Assembly (NCBI GenBank): GCA_032209605.1
Contig: JASFXZ010000035.1
Location: 4,469,001 to 4,533,000, forward strand
Source of the DNA: Mactromeris polynyma
Taxonomy: Eukaryota > Mollusca > Bivalvia > Venerida > Mactridae
Reading direction: 5' to 3'
DNA: 64,000 nt
Shown here: piece after piece, positions 36,621 to 48,300 of the stretch
Layout of the letters: the number at the start of each line of letters is the position of its first letter
How positions within the stretch are numbered: position 1 is the stretch's first letter
The notes under the pieces: model-generated
Databases searched by the model: none
The model's input: only the letters and a program-made list of their open reading frames with translations
Told to the model about the DNA's origin: nothing
Translations under genes and position numbers: made by a program

Positions 36621-39202
36621 GCGTAATACCTTTCCAAAAATGCTAACATCAATGTGATTAAAACTGACATTGCCATGGCAACCGAGTTGAACATCTTTGA
36701 CACTCGTCATTGAAACAAATGGACCGAACTTAAAATGATTTGGTAGAAATGAATTTGTGTTACTCACCATCTTGTATGTTTCAATGGATTTGATCTGTCA
36801 AAACGCATGGTTAGCAGGAGATGTACTGAGTTGCTTTTATAAATTTCATATTAAAACACACAAAACTATGACTGAAGTAAGCAATGAAGGGTCTCCATTG
36901 CCAACTTGTTTATGTTTTCACCAGAAGAATCGATCTTATTTTCGATACACAAACCTTTAACAATCGTGTTAAATACAGGAAGAGAAAGAAATCGTCTGTG
37001 TTATGCCTTTATCATAGGAATATGGATTGTTTGAAAGAACTGTGAGTCACTGTAGTTTTGGTGAATCTTTTGGAGTACAGCAAACTAGGATTGTACATAA
37101 TACAATACAATACAAATAGTTTATTGCATAAAAACATAACATGTTTCATAGCAACATAATGAACATGTATAACAACAAAAGACATAGTTTTGCAGGAGCA
37201 CATGATGTTATATAGTGCATAATAAAATGTTTAAATTTCATTACATGTATACAAACAAACAGTTATGGTGATAAATATATTGATTAACAGTATGTGTTCA
37301 AGTTTCTGAAATTAAGGATGTATATGATATAGTTAATACATTATCAGTTTCTAAGAAGACTAGCATAATAAATGTATTTGGACAAATTAATGAGAATATT
37401 TCGAGATTTAGCTCTCATATATAGTGCGGCCTTGCAAATTTATTTTTATCATAGCGTGGTTGAAGACTTAATATATTAAATATTCACTCTAAGAGTGTAT
37501 ATTATTATAATGTTGATGCTTCATGTTTTTCTGCATTTTAAATGTGATATATATGTGTATTTTTTTTGCCATAAATTCTAAAAGTTGATCATTCCGTTGA
37601 ATTGTCTGCATTGAATGTATCGGTAACGGAATGCAGTATATTGGTTTAATTGTACATTTCGGTCAAATTAGATTTGTGAAATTGTACATCATTATTTTTC
37701 TTTTATTATATAAGATTCTTCACGTTATTCATAATAGTTTAGTGCTGTTAGATTGATTGTGAACAGATGTTTGAACCATTAGGACCAATCCATGTCAGTT
37801 TGGGGAAGAACATCTTGAATGCCTAAATCATTAAAGCAGTCGTTTGGTTTACTATTCTGTAAAACACAATCGCGGCTTTTTTAGTCGACCTCAAACTCAC
37901 GGAAAACACGAACAACTCAAAACGCCTATTTTGAAATATAATGGACCAGATATTATATTCATGTGTTCACGATTAATAAAACAGAAAGTTAATTAGATGC
38001 TTCTGATTTCTCCAAATATTACGGACATTATTCAATGTCTACTTCAATTGTTTCTAACTTTCATAAAACATTAAAAGTAAGTAACACAATGGATGATTGC
38101 AAAACTTAACTTGGGATAGTTGTTTTTAATATTAGATTTTCAAAGTTAGTTTGAAGATTAGTTTGTATAATATTGGGCATTGCATACAATGGCTTCAGCT
38201 TTGATTGTGTTATCACTTTATGAAATAGACTTTGCTTTTGTTCTTTACTTTTTACCCCCCTGTCCACTTATTTAAATGATTACTGACGTTTGAACTTAAT
38301 TGCATCGAATGGTGTGCAGTGTATGTTGGACAATCTGCATATGAAAACAATAAAGGTTACACTATTGTTTCATCTAGTTACAGCAATCAGCAGCTGATGA
38401 ATAAATAAATGGGAATAAACTAATTTAAAAGATACACAAGATATAAACATAAAGCAGTCTGTTACGTCCATTGTAGTGTTTCCAACAGTGGATTGCATGT
38501 CTTTTTACTCCACCTTTTGCAATTTGAATTGTGCGGGTTACTGATTAAATGTATTACTTCAATTGCGTGGTAGTACTGAAATGAAAAATATTGAGCACAT
38601 CTAATGTTTTTAATGGCTTGATTAATTTTAGTTTCTCACCATTCGAATTATTTGCGTTGTTTTATTATTTGTTTTTATTGGCATACAAGGCAAGCCTATA
38701 TCTGTTATACTTGGTTTAGGTTTAGTTAACTTCATTATAATCCCCCCCCGCCCCCCTTGTTATTTTTCGTCAGATTATGTCAGTTCTACTATTGATTGTT
38801 ACATGTTAATAATATTTTTGTCAATATTGTTATTTTATGTTTATGATATTTCTGTTGCCATGGTAACTGCCATAGATATGTTATTTTTGTGCGTTTTTTT
38901 ATCTTATTTATTTATTTTAGATTTGTTAGGTACGTTATCGCAATGCTACATTCAGTTATTGCAGTGTTAGTTGTTTATTTTTTCTTATAATTGGACATAT
39001 TGGGATGAGATAATTGTCTGTTATTATATGTATATTGTTTGAAAATCTGTTAATGTGCTTATGTTATGATAGCCTGTTGTTTATGAATGTGGTTTAAAGT
39101 TTTTATCTTGAATAAAATATAGAGATGTCATAATATCGTTTTGTCTGTTCATTTGACCTGGCAAATTTTTGCCACCACCATGTTTTGGGGTGGGCACTTA
39201 CA
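36621..39202. other. Intergenic, nothing recognised
   Basis: AT-rich sequence with scattered short open frames lacking domains. Poly-C runs lie near 38743-38756. No RNA gene identified. Confidence 0.4.
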
Positions 39203-39284
39203 TTTCGAGGGTTCAGTGCAAGACAATACTAACTCCTATAAAAATGCATAGGAGTAAGGATAGTCTTGCACTATACTCTCGATA
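39203..39284 (+). ncRNA. Candidate pre-miRNA-like hairpin
   Basis: Two 37-base arms (39203-39239 and 39248-39284) pair at 31 of 37 positions, with mismatches spread as small symmetric bulges and an 8-base loop (AAAAATGC). The best-paired parts are GTGCAAGAC against GTCTTGCAC and ACTCCTAT against ATAGGAGT. Length, loop and mismatch pattern suit an animal miRNA precursor. Pairing stops at both ends with no sign of longer inverted repeats. It could also be a minimal MITE. I do not recognise a known miRNA. Confidence 0.4.
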
Positions 39285-39464
39285 TACTCGTGTCAGTACC
39301 TCTTACGTTTGTGTCTCTGTGTCATACGGAGGCATTTCTAGTTTAAATGTAGCTAATCGTTTTGTTCCCATTCTTACTGGACTATTTGTATTGCCAGCTG
39401 TCTTGACTTGTGCTGTAATGTATTCCTGATAGTCCTCACTAATTTTCCTAATTATCCCTTATGG

Positions 39465-39690
39465 TCGACCAGACGTTGCTACAGGGTACGCCACAAAAAT
39501 AAAACAATGTCTCTCAACACAGCCCTCCGGGAAAACAACAGTCCATAAAACAACAGGCATTTGAGAAAGCGCAAGGGTAAATACGCAAGGAAACCAGGGG
39601 CGCAAAGAATTGACTGGCCGACCATAAGGGACAACAAAGGAGAATTGATGAGGACAACGAGAGGACATTTAATGGATGGAATACAGCACA
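39465..39690 (-). repeat. Repeat R1, near-complete minus-strand copy
   Basis: One of the longest R1 copies: TGCTACAGGGTACGCCACAA, CTCCGGGAAAACAACAGTCC, GTAAATACGCAAGG, GGCCGACCATAAGGGACAAC and TTTAATGGATGGAATACA in order. It shows that the family is at least ~225 bp long. Confidence 0.7.
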
Positions 39691-40270
39691 GGGCCAGAAA
39701 ACGGTTTATTCTGAAGAACGTGTTGAGCTTGTAATTTGTGTGGTATTTTCTTGCTTGGAAAATATAGAAAACTAAAAAAAGGGTATATCTCATTTCTAAA
39801 AGTTGTACAAGTATGTAGCATTCAATGTATAACACAACTTCAAGACGAGAAAACTTTAATCTTATATTTTTTTTAATATACATGTACATGTTCTATCTTT
39901 CATTTAGTTGCTTGGTTCTAATAACCTTATATTTTTTTATCACAGTACGTATTTCTTTGACAGTATAAGTTATAAAGCCGTGTTCGAGTATTTTACACGA
40001 TGCTAAAGGACTGTCCGATCACATTCCGTGCATCAATACGTTTTTTGTTCAATGTAACAATATGAGACCGCATTGATGTGTTATTAACTGCGAAAGCATG
40101 AATGTATTACTTGGACCATTTTATTTCAAAATAAGTGTATTGAAATGTTTGGGTTTGTCTGTAAGCTTGACGTAGAAAAGCTTCGGTTGTATTTCGATAG
40201 AAATATAAACAAAAGAACGAGAATATTTCCTCTTCTAAATTGACACTGATAGGTCCTGAAAATTCGTACT

Positions 40271-40420
40271 CGTGTTCGCGGTCAATCTAACAACACTATA
40301 CGTGTTCGCGGTCAATCTAACAACACTATACGTGTTCGCGGTCAATCTAACAACACTATACGTGTTCGCGGTCAATCTAACAACACTATACGTGTTCGCG
40401 GTCAATCTAACAACACTATA
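40271..40420. repeat. Minisatellite: five identical 30 bp units
   Basis: Five back-to-back identical copies of a 30 bp unit that starts CGTGTTCGCGGTCAATC and ends CAACACTATA. No base differs among units, so expansion or homogenisation is recent. There are no unique spacers, so it is not a CRISPR. The period divides by three and yields a repetitive open frame on the minus strand that I do not regard as a gene. Confidence 0.95.
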
Positions 40421-42618
40421 CTTGAGAACGCATGTAAACAAACTGTGAGGTGGTGAGCTAACGAAAACGTTTTGTTAAATATTGACCAATATGCATAGCG
40501 TTCACAATAACGATAGTCTTAGCTTTAGAAATTGTAAATTGAAATAAATGCCAGGCTTGAAACATCTGAAAATAACATATTTTTCTTGTGTATCTATTTT
40601 CAACAAAAATTAAGAATGAAAATGCCTTCTCCCGCAATATTTGTTTCTAATATAATGTATAGTACAGTTGTGTTTCTTGTGCATGATAAAATGATTTTCT
40701 AACTGCAATTGCCTTTTTACCAAGTTATTAGTATTTTGTAAATTATGCACTCATGTACGTAAATGTAAATAAACTGTAAACTGTAACTAATTTGAATCGA
40801 CAGATAGTGTTTATTTCTGGTGTGTGTGTTTGTACTGTGTGAACTGTATGTGATAAACATTTGCCTGTGTGACGAACAAAGACATACAATCTGCAGACAC
40901 TATTGTTACTAAAAATAACTTCAATGTATCGGTGTGCTCTAGCTAGCGTAAACATGTTATTGAAACTCATTAGCAAATTCTGGTATGTTTTGTCAGAAGA
41001 AATTAGAATTCATATTAATGCATACATGTATATGCACAGTTCCATCGCCTTGAAGCCGTTTTTAGCTTTGACCAAAGATTACAGAGCTTAAATCAAGGGA
41101 AGTATCGGTCGTGTTTACGTGCGTGCGCATAACTGTGTTGTTCGTCTTCGAACACATTCTGTATGTCAACTCGGTACACGTTGTTAACACATTGCTTTTT
41201 GTGGAGAAATTGTTTTTAAAGTCGCCTTATGCGTAAGTATTTATGTAGAATATGTGTAAACATGTGCGTAAAGTACTTTTCTTTCTTTGAAAAGTCCACT
41301 GTAGGCACTGTGTGTGTTGCGAAATTCGACCTCGCTACAATGTGTTTTGACGAACCAGTTTAATGTAAACAATCTACAATTTTCTCTAGCCAGCAGTGTC
41401 AGACAAGACAACTTTCCTACAATGCCATAATTATCAAGAAAACCAGCACCGAACCTTGCAGTCATAATTTGTCACGAATCACAATTATTAGAACAATCTT
41501 CGTGAAAAATCACCAAATGAATAATTGTACGAAATTATTTTAAGTGCTTGCCAACCGGTTTATAAATAGGAAGATTTGTACAATTCTCACTATATTCACA
41601 AGGACAATATTCGCGAATCGTCTCCCATGATACTCAAATAATAAAAAAGATGTTACTTGGGTAGATGTGTTCCAAATTACTTCTACTCATCTGGGTATGT
41701 TAAAAAACATGACCACAAGGGAAGGGGCATGCTTGTCCTATGTGTCTGCATGGAAATCTTAAAACTGTATACCACTGAATCCAGAGGATCGCGTTTAAAG
41801 TAATTTGCCAAACGTGTTTCTCGGATGGCTTTCTTCTTAAATTGTGCAAGCTACTGCAATTTGACTGCAATTTGACAAACATATCGTTTATACTTATGTA
41901 TATTCTATATTGTTATCACCTTTCAGAATTTTCTAGTCTATAACCACTTGTTCAATTTCAGAAAGAATTTCATTTAGTGACCATATACATATACAAATGT
42001 TGATTTTATAAATAAATGGCCTCAAAAAGTGCATATGTGTCATCTCTTTATGCTATAACATTCAGGTCAGCGATACATGGCAAACATGACCTTCTTGTTT
42101 TAATTAAGCAAATCTAAGTTGATCTAAAACTTGTTAGTACATTGATTTGCTATATGATATTGATTATGAACGGATGTATAGGTTGTATAAAACACTCCTG
42201 TAATCGATATTTAGGTAAACACGATAATGAAAGAAATATCGAATTTGAGTTATATGTATTGTCATTTTTCCACGTGCATTTGTGATGGCTGTGCACTTTG
42301 TAGCGTTTCCTACGCTTCTTATTCATTCAGTGTATGATACATGTACCAAACAGTGAGATGGATTAACATCTAGACAAATAAAGGTTTTTTTGTAGTTTAA
42401 GTAAAACAATATGATAACAAGAACAAACAATGTATTATCGTATATCCTGTACAATTTTGGTTAACATATCATATACATCATATATATACATCATAATATA
42501 CAGTGTCACAAGTCAAATGGACGAAATATTATTCCGACATTATCTAAATGTCATGCCATCTTAAGGAAATTTATGATGACCACCATTACATGTTACATAA
42601 TTATACAAAAATTATACA
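40421..42618. other. Intergenic, nothing recognised
   Basis: AT-rich; short open frames (for example minus strand 41241-41465) have no recognised domain or exon-like splice context that I trust. Confidence 0.35.
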
Positions 42619-42785
42619 TACAGAAAAAAACTCACTTAAAGACCCCCTCAATAATAAGAACACAATGTTCAAGTCCATTTTCACTGTTTTGTTCGTTATT
42701 CGACTTCAATATTACGACCACCTCCATAGGAAGACTAGTTTTCCAGGGTCCCATGGGTGGTCGTATTATTGAGGTTTTACTGTAT
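42619..42785. mobile_element. MITE related to the element at 3216-3378
   Basis: The right end GAGGTTTTACTGTA and left end TACAGAAAAAAACTC, with shared subterminal CCTCAATAATAAGA and TATTATTGAGG, mark a ~167 bp relative of the pogo-like MITE. The left terminus has diverged. Confidence 0.6.
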
Positions 42786-42860
42786 ATATTTTTAGCATTT
42801 TGTAGATATTCTGACTTTTTCATATTTCATATCAAGTTTTGTTCACTTATAAATATGTAT

Positions 42861-43101
42861 TTGAGCGCTGCTATAGGTTTTACAACCTCTTCTGTAAGTG
42901 ACGTCATTTCGAGAAAACGCAACATGTGATGTCACTATTTGTCAAGCAGGAAACAATATTTACTCCATATGATCACTTCGTTTTCATATTGCCATATGTG
43001 GCAATTATTGCTTACTGTCAGTACATGTTGACGTCCATTGTGACGTTGTCTGGAAATGACGTCACTCAAAGAAGAGGTTGGAAATCGTACAGCGGCGCTC
43101 A
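42861..43101. mobile_element. ~240 bp MITE with ~50 bp TIRs carrying TGACGTCA
   Basis: Left TTGAGCGCTGCTATAGG and CAACCTCTTCTGTAAGTGAC pair with right GTCACTCAAAGAAGAGGTTG and CAGCGGCGCTCA. Each arm includes GTGACGTCATTTC or its complement, a palindromic CRE/ATF-type octamer. A diverged relative lies at about 60890-61100. No coding capacity. Confidence 0.75.
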
Positions 43102-43109
43102 TTTTATAA

Positions 43110-44981
43110 ATACCTCTTGTTTTGTACTAAAAATACAATGAAGAGTTAAATTGTTGTACAGGCATATGATATCAATATGTATTTTCTTCTATGGATATAT
43201 ATTAATTACATTGATGCAATAAAATTATGCCAAAAACAAGTTTAAAGTTCCATATAATGGGTATCCGTGTACGTCACCGTACCAATTTAATAATAGTAAG
43301 AAATATACAAGTTAATGGCATTCTGCATTCTGTGACTTAAGTACTTTAAGATTGATTAGCACATATTTACTCGTACAGCTAAAGCACAATTGTGATAAAC
43401 AACGATGAATGGAAAAATGACCAAATGTAGAGACGGAAGTTATAGATATGAACATACAAAGGTGTACATCTAAATATACCGATGCAATTGATCTGTATGA
43501 TGATATTATAATTTGCAGGAAGTTTTAATAAATTCATTAGAGAACATGGCGCGGAAAATCAGATTGATATGTAAGCTTCCAGGGCTCTGTTGTAAACAGT
43601 GATATTTCATTACTCTATGGTTTACTATTTATATATGAAAATTACAACCACGCAGTTGTGACAATATGTGTAAATATATCCTTAAAGTTCTCCACAGAGA
43701 AATAAATGATAAAGCTCCAATCACAAACACAATAATGAGAGATGTTAAGGTTCTGTTGCACAGTTACATGTATGAAGTTCATGGAAAAATAGCGACTTAA
43801 ACACATATACATTTTTAAATAGCATTTATAAATCAATATATTCTATTGTTCCTATAAATTAAGGCCAAGTTGAAGCATACTGCACAGCATTACTATAGCA
43901 TACATGTGATTTATTTTTAAAAAGTTAATTGATCATTTAACGTCAGTATTTGACTATATAAATGCATTCTTGAGCTATAACCAACACTCAAACCGGTACT
44001 TACCACTCCGCATGTATCTTTTAGCTGTCAGTCTGATGTGACTGGGTTTAGATATATGAGTGACTGATATGAATGTGAATGCTTTGTCCATTTGAGTGTA
44101 AATCTGAGATAAACAATTGATAGAAACAATCGCATTCACATTCAAATCTCTATAGAAGAGTACCAAAGGAACAATAAGCACATTGCAATCCATTTCGCTT
44201 ACTCGAATGTGGATTGCTACTTCTATACAGAGAACAATTTAAAATGTGGAAATAACAAGGGCAGTGTAAATTTATAAATAATAATACATAATAATACATA
44301 AATGCCTTACGGGTGGACCGAACACATAAAACATCCCCGAAAATTTCCCATATAGCTCTGCTCTATTTTATAAAGTTAATAGTTAGTCATAGAAAACATT
44401 AAAAAAGAACTCATGCCAACACCTAAAATTCACGAACCATTTTGTCTTCCCTCTGATGGATGTATGGTAGTTTCAAACCATCCGAATGGCTATTTACGAC
44501 TTTCTATTAGTTTGGTATCAGCGCGTTTCTCAACCGAGAATAGTCTATATGAGACATCAAGACGAAAGTAAGAATTTCCTTTGATTATAATTAGAAATTC
44601 TGACAAATCGAAGATGGTTTTCCACGATAAGTGGCACCATTAGATGGCATTAAAGTAAGGCCCTATGTTCCAGACGGGACGAAGAGGACTAAGAGAAGAG
44701 ATGGCATTAAACCAGATACATTTTTCATACATATTTCATTTTCAAGACTGTCCCATTCGATAACATATAATGCCTAGAGATAAGTGTGTCCAAGACGAAA
44801 GGTGTGATTAAAATGTATTTTTTTACTTCTTGCAAATCAATGTAACATAATACTATATTAAAGTGGCATTACATTTATATTATAATAAGTGTATGTAAAG
44901 AACTGTTCTACTATTTTTATTTCACTTTTTTAAGTTGACATATGTTGCAAGTCGATGTCAACATGCAATGTGCATTTTGTT
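43110..44981. other. Intergenic, downstream of the EGF receptor gene
   Basis: No gene seen. Pieces near 44470-44600 (TTTCTATTAGTTTGGTATCA, GACGAAAGTA, TTATAATTAG) resemble 48245-48345 inside an intron of the EGF gene, and 43860-43900 resembles 45075-45110, pointing to old local duplications. Confidence 0.4.
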
Positions 44982-45056
44982 TCACTTAAACCTCGTAGAA
45001 CTTGCATTTGGTTTGCCACGATTGTCTGCATGTGGATCATGTCCACGTTTATGAAT
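44982..45056 (-). pseudogene. Duplicate of the last coding exon of the EGF receptor gene
   Basis: On the minus strand it encodes HKRGHDPHADNRGKPNASST and RFK before TGA (44982-44984). The real last exon encodes [20 protein letters not shown] and RF before TAG. Downstream flanks match as well (TTTTGTTTCACTTAAACC). The 5' third of the exon and its acceptor are missing or unrecognisable, so it is probably a broken tandem duplicate lying 286 bp past the real stop. It may now be part of the 3'UTR. Confidence 0.7.
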
Positions 45057-45154
45057 ACAATCGATTCTATTATTTCTATGAATTAAAGATAAGTTGAAGC
45101 ATTCAGCAATGATGTAATTCCTTATCAAATGCGTAAAAAGGTTTTTTACATACA

Positions 45155-45160
45155 TTTATT
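45155..45160 (-). terminator. Candidate poly(A) signal of the EGF receptor gene
   Basis: AATAAA on the minus strand, about 110 bases after the stop codon at 45268. Others occur further downstream, so the site used is not certain. Confidence 0.3.
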
Positions 45161-45267
45161 ATATTATAAAAATGTAATGCCGCTTAAAATTATTCTCCTT
45201 TTTTTGTCTTCAGTCGTTTATCAAAGCTTGCAGGTAGATGTCCAAATGCAATATGTATTTTGTTTCA

Positions 45268-45381
45268 CTAAAACCTCGTAGAACTTCCAGTTGGTTTGCC
45301 ACGATTGTCTGCACGTGGAACAGGTCCACGTTTATGAACGTCATCATCAATATAAAACCCACTACTTGTATATCCGTTGCC
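45268..45381 (-). CDS. EGF receptor gene: last coding exon
   Basis: 38 codons, [20 protein letters not shown] through SSTRF and TAG. The acceptor TTCATTCTAG precedes it and its phase (0) matches the previous exon. It is the basic, Ser-rich C-terminus of the cytoplasmic tail. Confidence 0.85.
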   Translation of the reverse strand, partial: GNGYTSSGFYIDDDVHKRGPVPRADNRGKPTGSSTRF

Positions 45382-48300
45382 CTAGAATGAAATTACAACA
45401 GTTACATGTCTTAGAATCTGATCAATTTATCACCCACGAAATAGTCATTGGCAAGGAAGGATATTTCTAAGAAACACAACATGTAACTCTCACATTCGTA
45501 TGTGGCATCGCAAATTCTAATTGGATATTACAATATATTTAACATGAAATACATATCATCTTAATTAAAGTCATATTATGCTCATATTTTCGCAGGAATA
45601 AAACTTGTAAAACAATCTGCTTGTCAATTTTTACTTTTACAGTAACATTATGCTCATTTGTTTGCTCATTTATTTACTTAAACAAACATGAAACATATAT
45701 TTCCTGTAGTTAAAACATCAATACACATGCATTAACAACGAATGAACTCATTATTAATGTATTGATCCGTATTTGTAGAAGAAAGACGTTTGTACATCAT
45801 ACAATTAAAAAAGTTTTTACAAGTTAGTAATATGGTAAAAATAATTATTTTTTCAATCGGTTATACATTGCAATGGTTCATATTACAGATGTTTTAGCCA
45901 ATGTAACACCAATACTGGATAAAGCTAATTCAAACATTTTATGTTCAGAAGAGCCAGATACATCTTTAAGGTTTTAATTTTCTAACGTTGAAAATTGAAA
46001 ACTTATATATTAAACTTCTTGCCTCAATTGTTAATGTAAAAATGTACAAAATGATGTAAACAACATTTGAAGTTGCGAAAAAAACATCGGGGAGTTATTG
46101 TGTAATGTACAGTGTATTATATATTATACACGATTAATTCTACTGAATCTTGAGAATCTTCACACAATTATGACAAAGTGATCTGACACGATAAACGTGA
46201 TTTTGATATATTTCCATCGACTTTGTTGATACTACGATTCTTTTCAATCATAAATGGTATAGCTTACTGCAAGTACGAACAACTAAGAAATGTGAATAAG
46301 TAGTGGCAGATTAGCATTTTTTATCAATATATTAAATATAACGTGTCTTACCACTCCACTGTCCCTTGATATGTTTGGTGAGTCACGTGATCTATAATCT
46401 GGTTTTGGGGATTGTTGCGGCTCATAATCTGGTACCGGTGAACTTCGCCCGTTTCTCTGGTAACCATTATGATGGCTTACGCCGTTCCCATATCCACCAC
46501 GTTCCAAACTAGAGAATTGACCACGCCCGTAGTTCGGTGATTGGTTAGGACCATTTCGTTCCATTGCATTGTACCCATTCACTAACTCTGGCATTGATGA
46601 ACGATGCTGAGGTTTTGGTAACTTGACAGGTTTACCATAAGCTTGATTATTTACACCATTATTACCATACGATCCTCTTGCACCATCCAATGATTTCGCC
46701 CTTTGGAAGGAGCCGTTTGAGATCCTGTGATGTACATAAAGCGACTCATTTTTTAAATGATTCTAATTACAAAATAGGTAGTGCAGTGAATTGCTATAGC
46801 AGACAAAATCCAAGTTGTTTGCATGCACTTGTAATGGGGCCAGTGTCATATAGTACCTTCAAGCTACCAAAGAGGAGAAAGACTCCAGAAGCCACTACTT
46901 GGGCACAGACGAGTACTAGAGTAGAACCACTGGCTTCATACAACTGCGCACTCCCAGTGTTATTAGGGGCAAGTGATTTGAAGTACGTCGCTAGGCCAAA
47001 GGGAGGCATTTTTCATGTACCTCATGTTGCAACCACATTTTCAAATTAATTAAACGCGATGAATAACCATGGAAACGATATAATCATTGGACGGAACTTT
47101 GTCACAATTGAATGCATGTTCAGCTCCATACAAGTTGAACCTGATCATTATTCCTGTCATACAAACGTGATCACAGACATACTTGGCTGACAGTTTCATT
47201 TTGCTGAACATCGATTAGAGTCAGACTGGACATTTGGTCAATTTGAAACAATAATCGTTCATTGAGACTAAAATAATCTGGATAAAGGGTGCCTCCACTT
47301 TTATTTAGTGGAAGTGCATGCTAAGATTGTAATTCTCAATACCTGTGACTGTACACAGATCCGTTATCATGTTTTCTCATGTACTGGTCAGTTAAGTATT
47401 CATTTTCGAAATCTTTGAATCCGCTGTTATCCATATGTTTCATGGACATTTTCTCAGCTTCTTTGATTTTAGCCGCCCGCCACCTGTAAATACAAAAATC
47501 GTAACTAGGGTATGTAGTCATTGTCATTTATGGTCGGCCATGCCATTCCCTGCGCCCTGTTTCGTATTTACCCTTGCACCTCCTCAAATGATAGATGTTG
47601 TATGGACTGTTGTTTCCCCGGATGTCTGTGTGGGGAGGCATTGTCTTATGTATGTGGCGTTCCCTGTAGCAACTTATTCTCTCTATTAATATAGTCATGA
47701 AGGAAATCAATAGAAAAGGATTTTCAAAGCATATGTCAATCTATGCCGGATATGTGATGGTAAACCCTGTGTATATACGGTATGTAAGTATAACATTCAT
47801 TTCTGGCAGTGTTAGTACAAGTTTTAGAGATATTAACAAAGCACACTACTGCTTTATATCAAACGTCTTTCAGGAGAATACATTCTTGATTCTGTTATTA
47901 ACGGATTTCGGAAACCAAATAAGTAATACCAGTCTTGTTAAATATTATGAGAATATAGCTTTCTATTATTATTAATTCAACGATCTTTAAAATAATGCTT
48001 TATCTAGTATATATATTGTCCATTCTCAAGCCTCTGATTGGCTATTTCTGGTCGCATTCTTAAAATTGACAAATGAGTGATCCTCATTTTGAGACTGTTT
48101 CCAAATCTTTTTTTATAGCCATAGGTTCTTCTCTGTCTCATCTACAAATGTACGTCTGCTGTTAACAAAAATGGGCATAACATTTGTTTTCTTTTTAATG
48201 ATGGCTATATGATGTTTTAACACACCAGACTTGCACACCATTTCACAAATTGGGTTTCTACTAGTTTGATATTAGTCTGAACCGAAAGTAGTTTATTTTA

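Noticed and set aside
40235..40441. Repetitive open frame on the minus strand and a CRISPR-like look
   Set aside because: The 30 bp unit is a multiple of three, so any frame repeats. Units abut without spacers and the genome is eukaryotic, so it is a minisatellite.
41241..41465. 74-codon minus-strand frame
   Set aside because: No family, no support from splice sites or neighbours.
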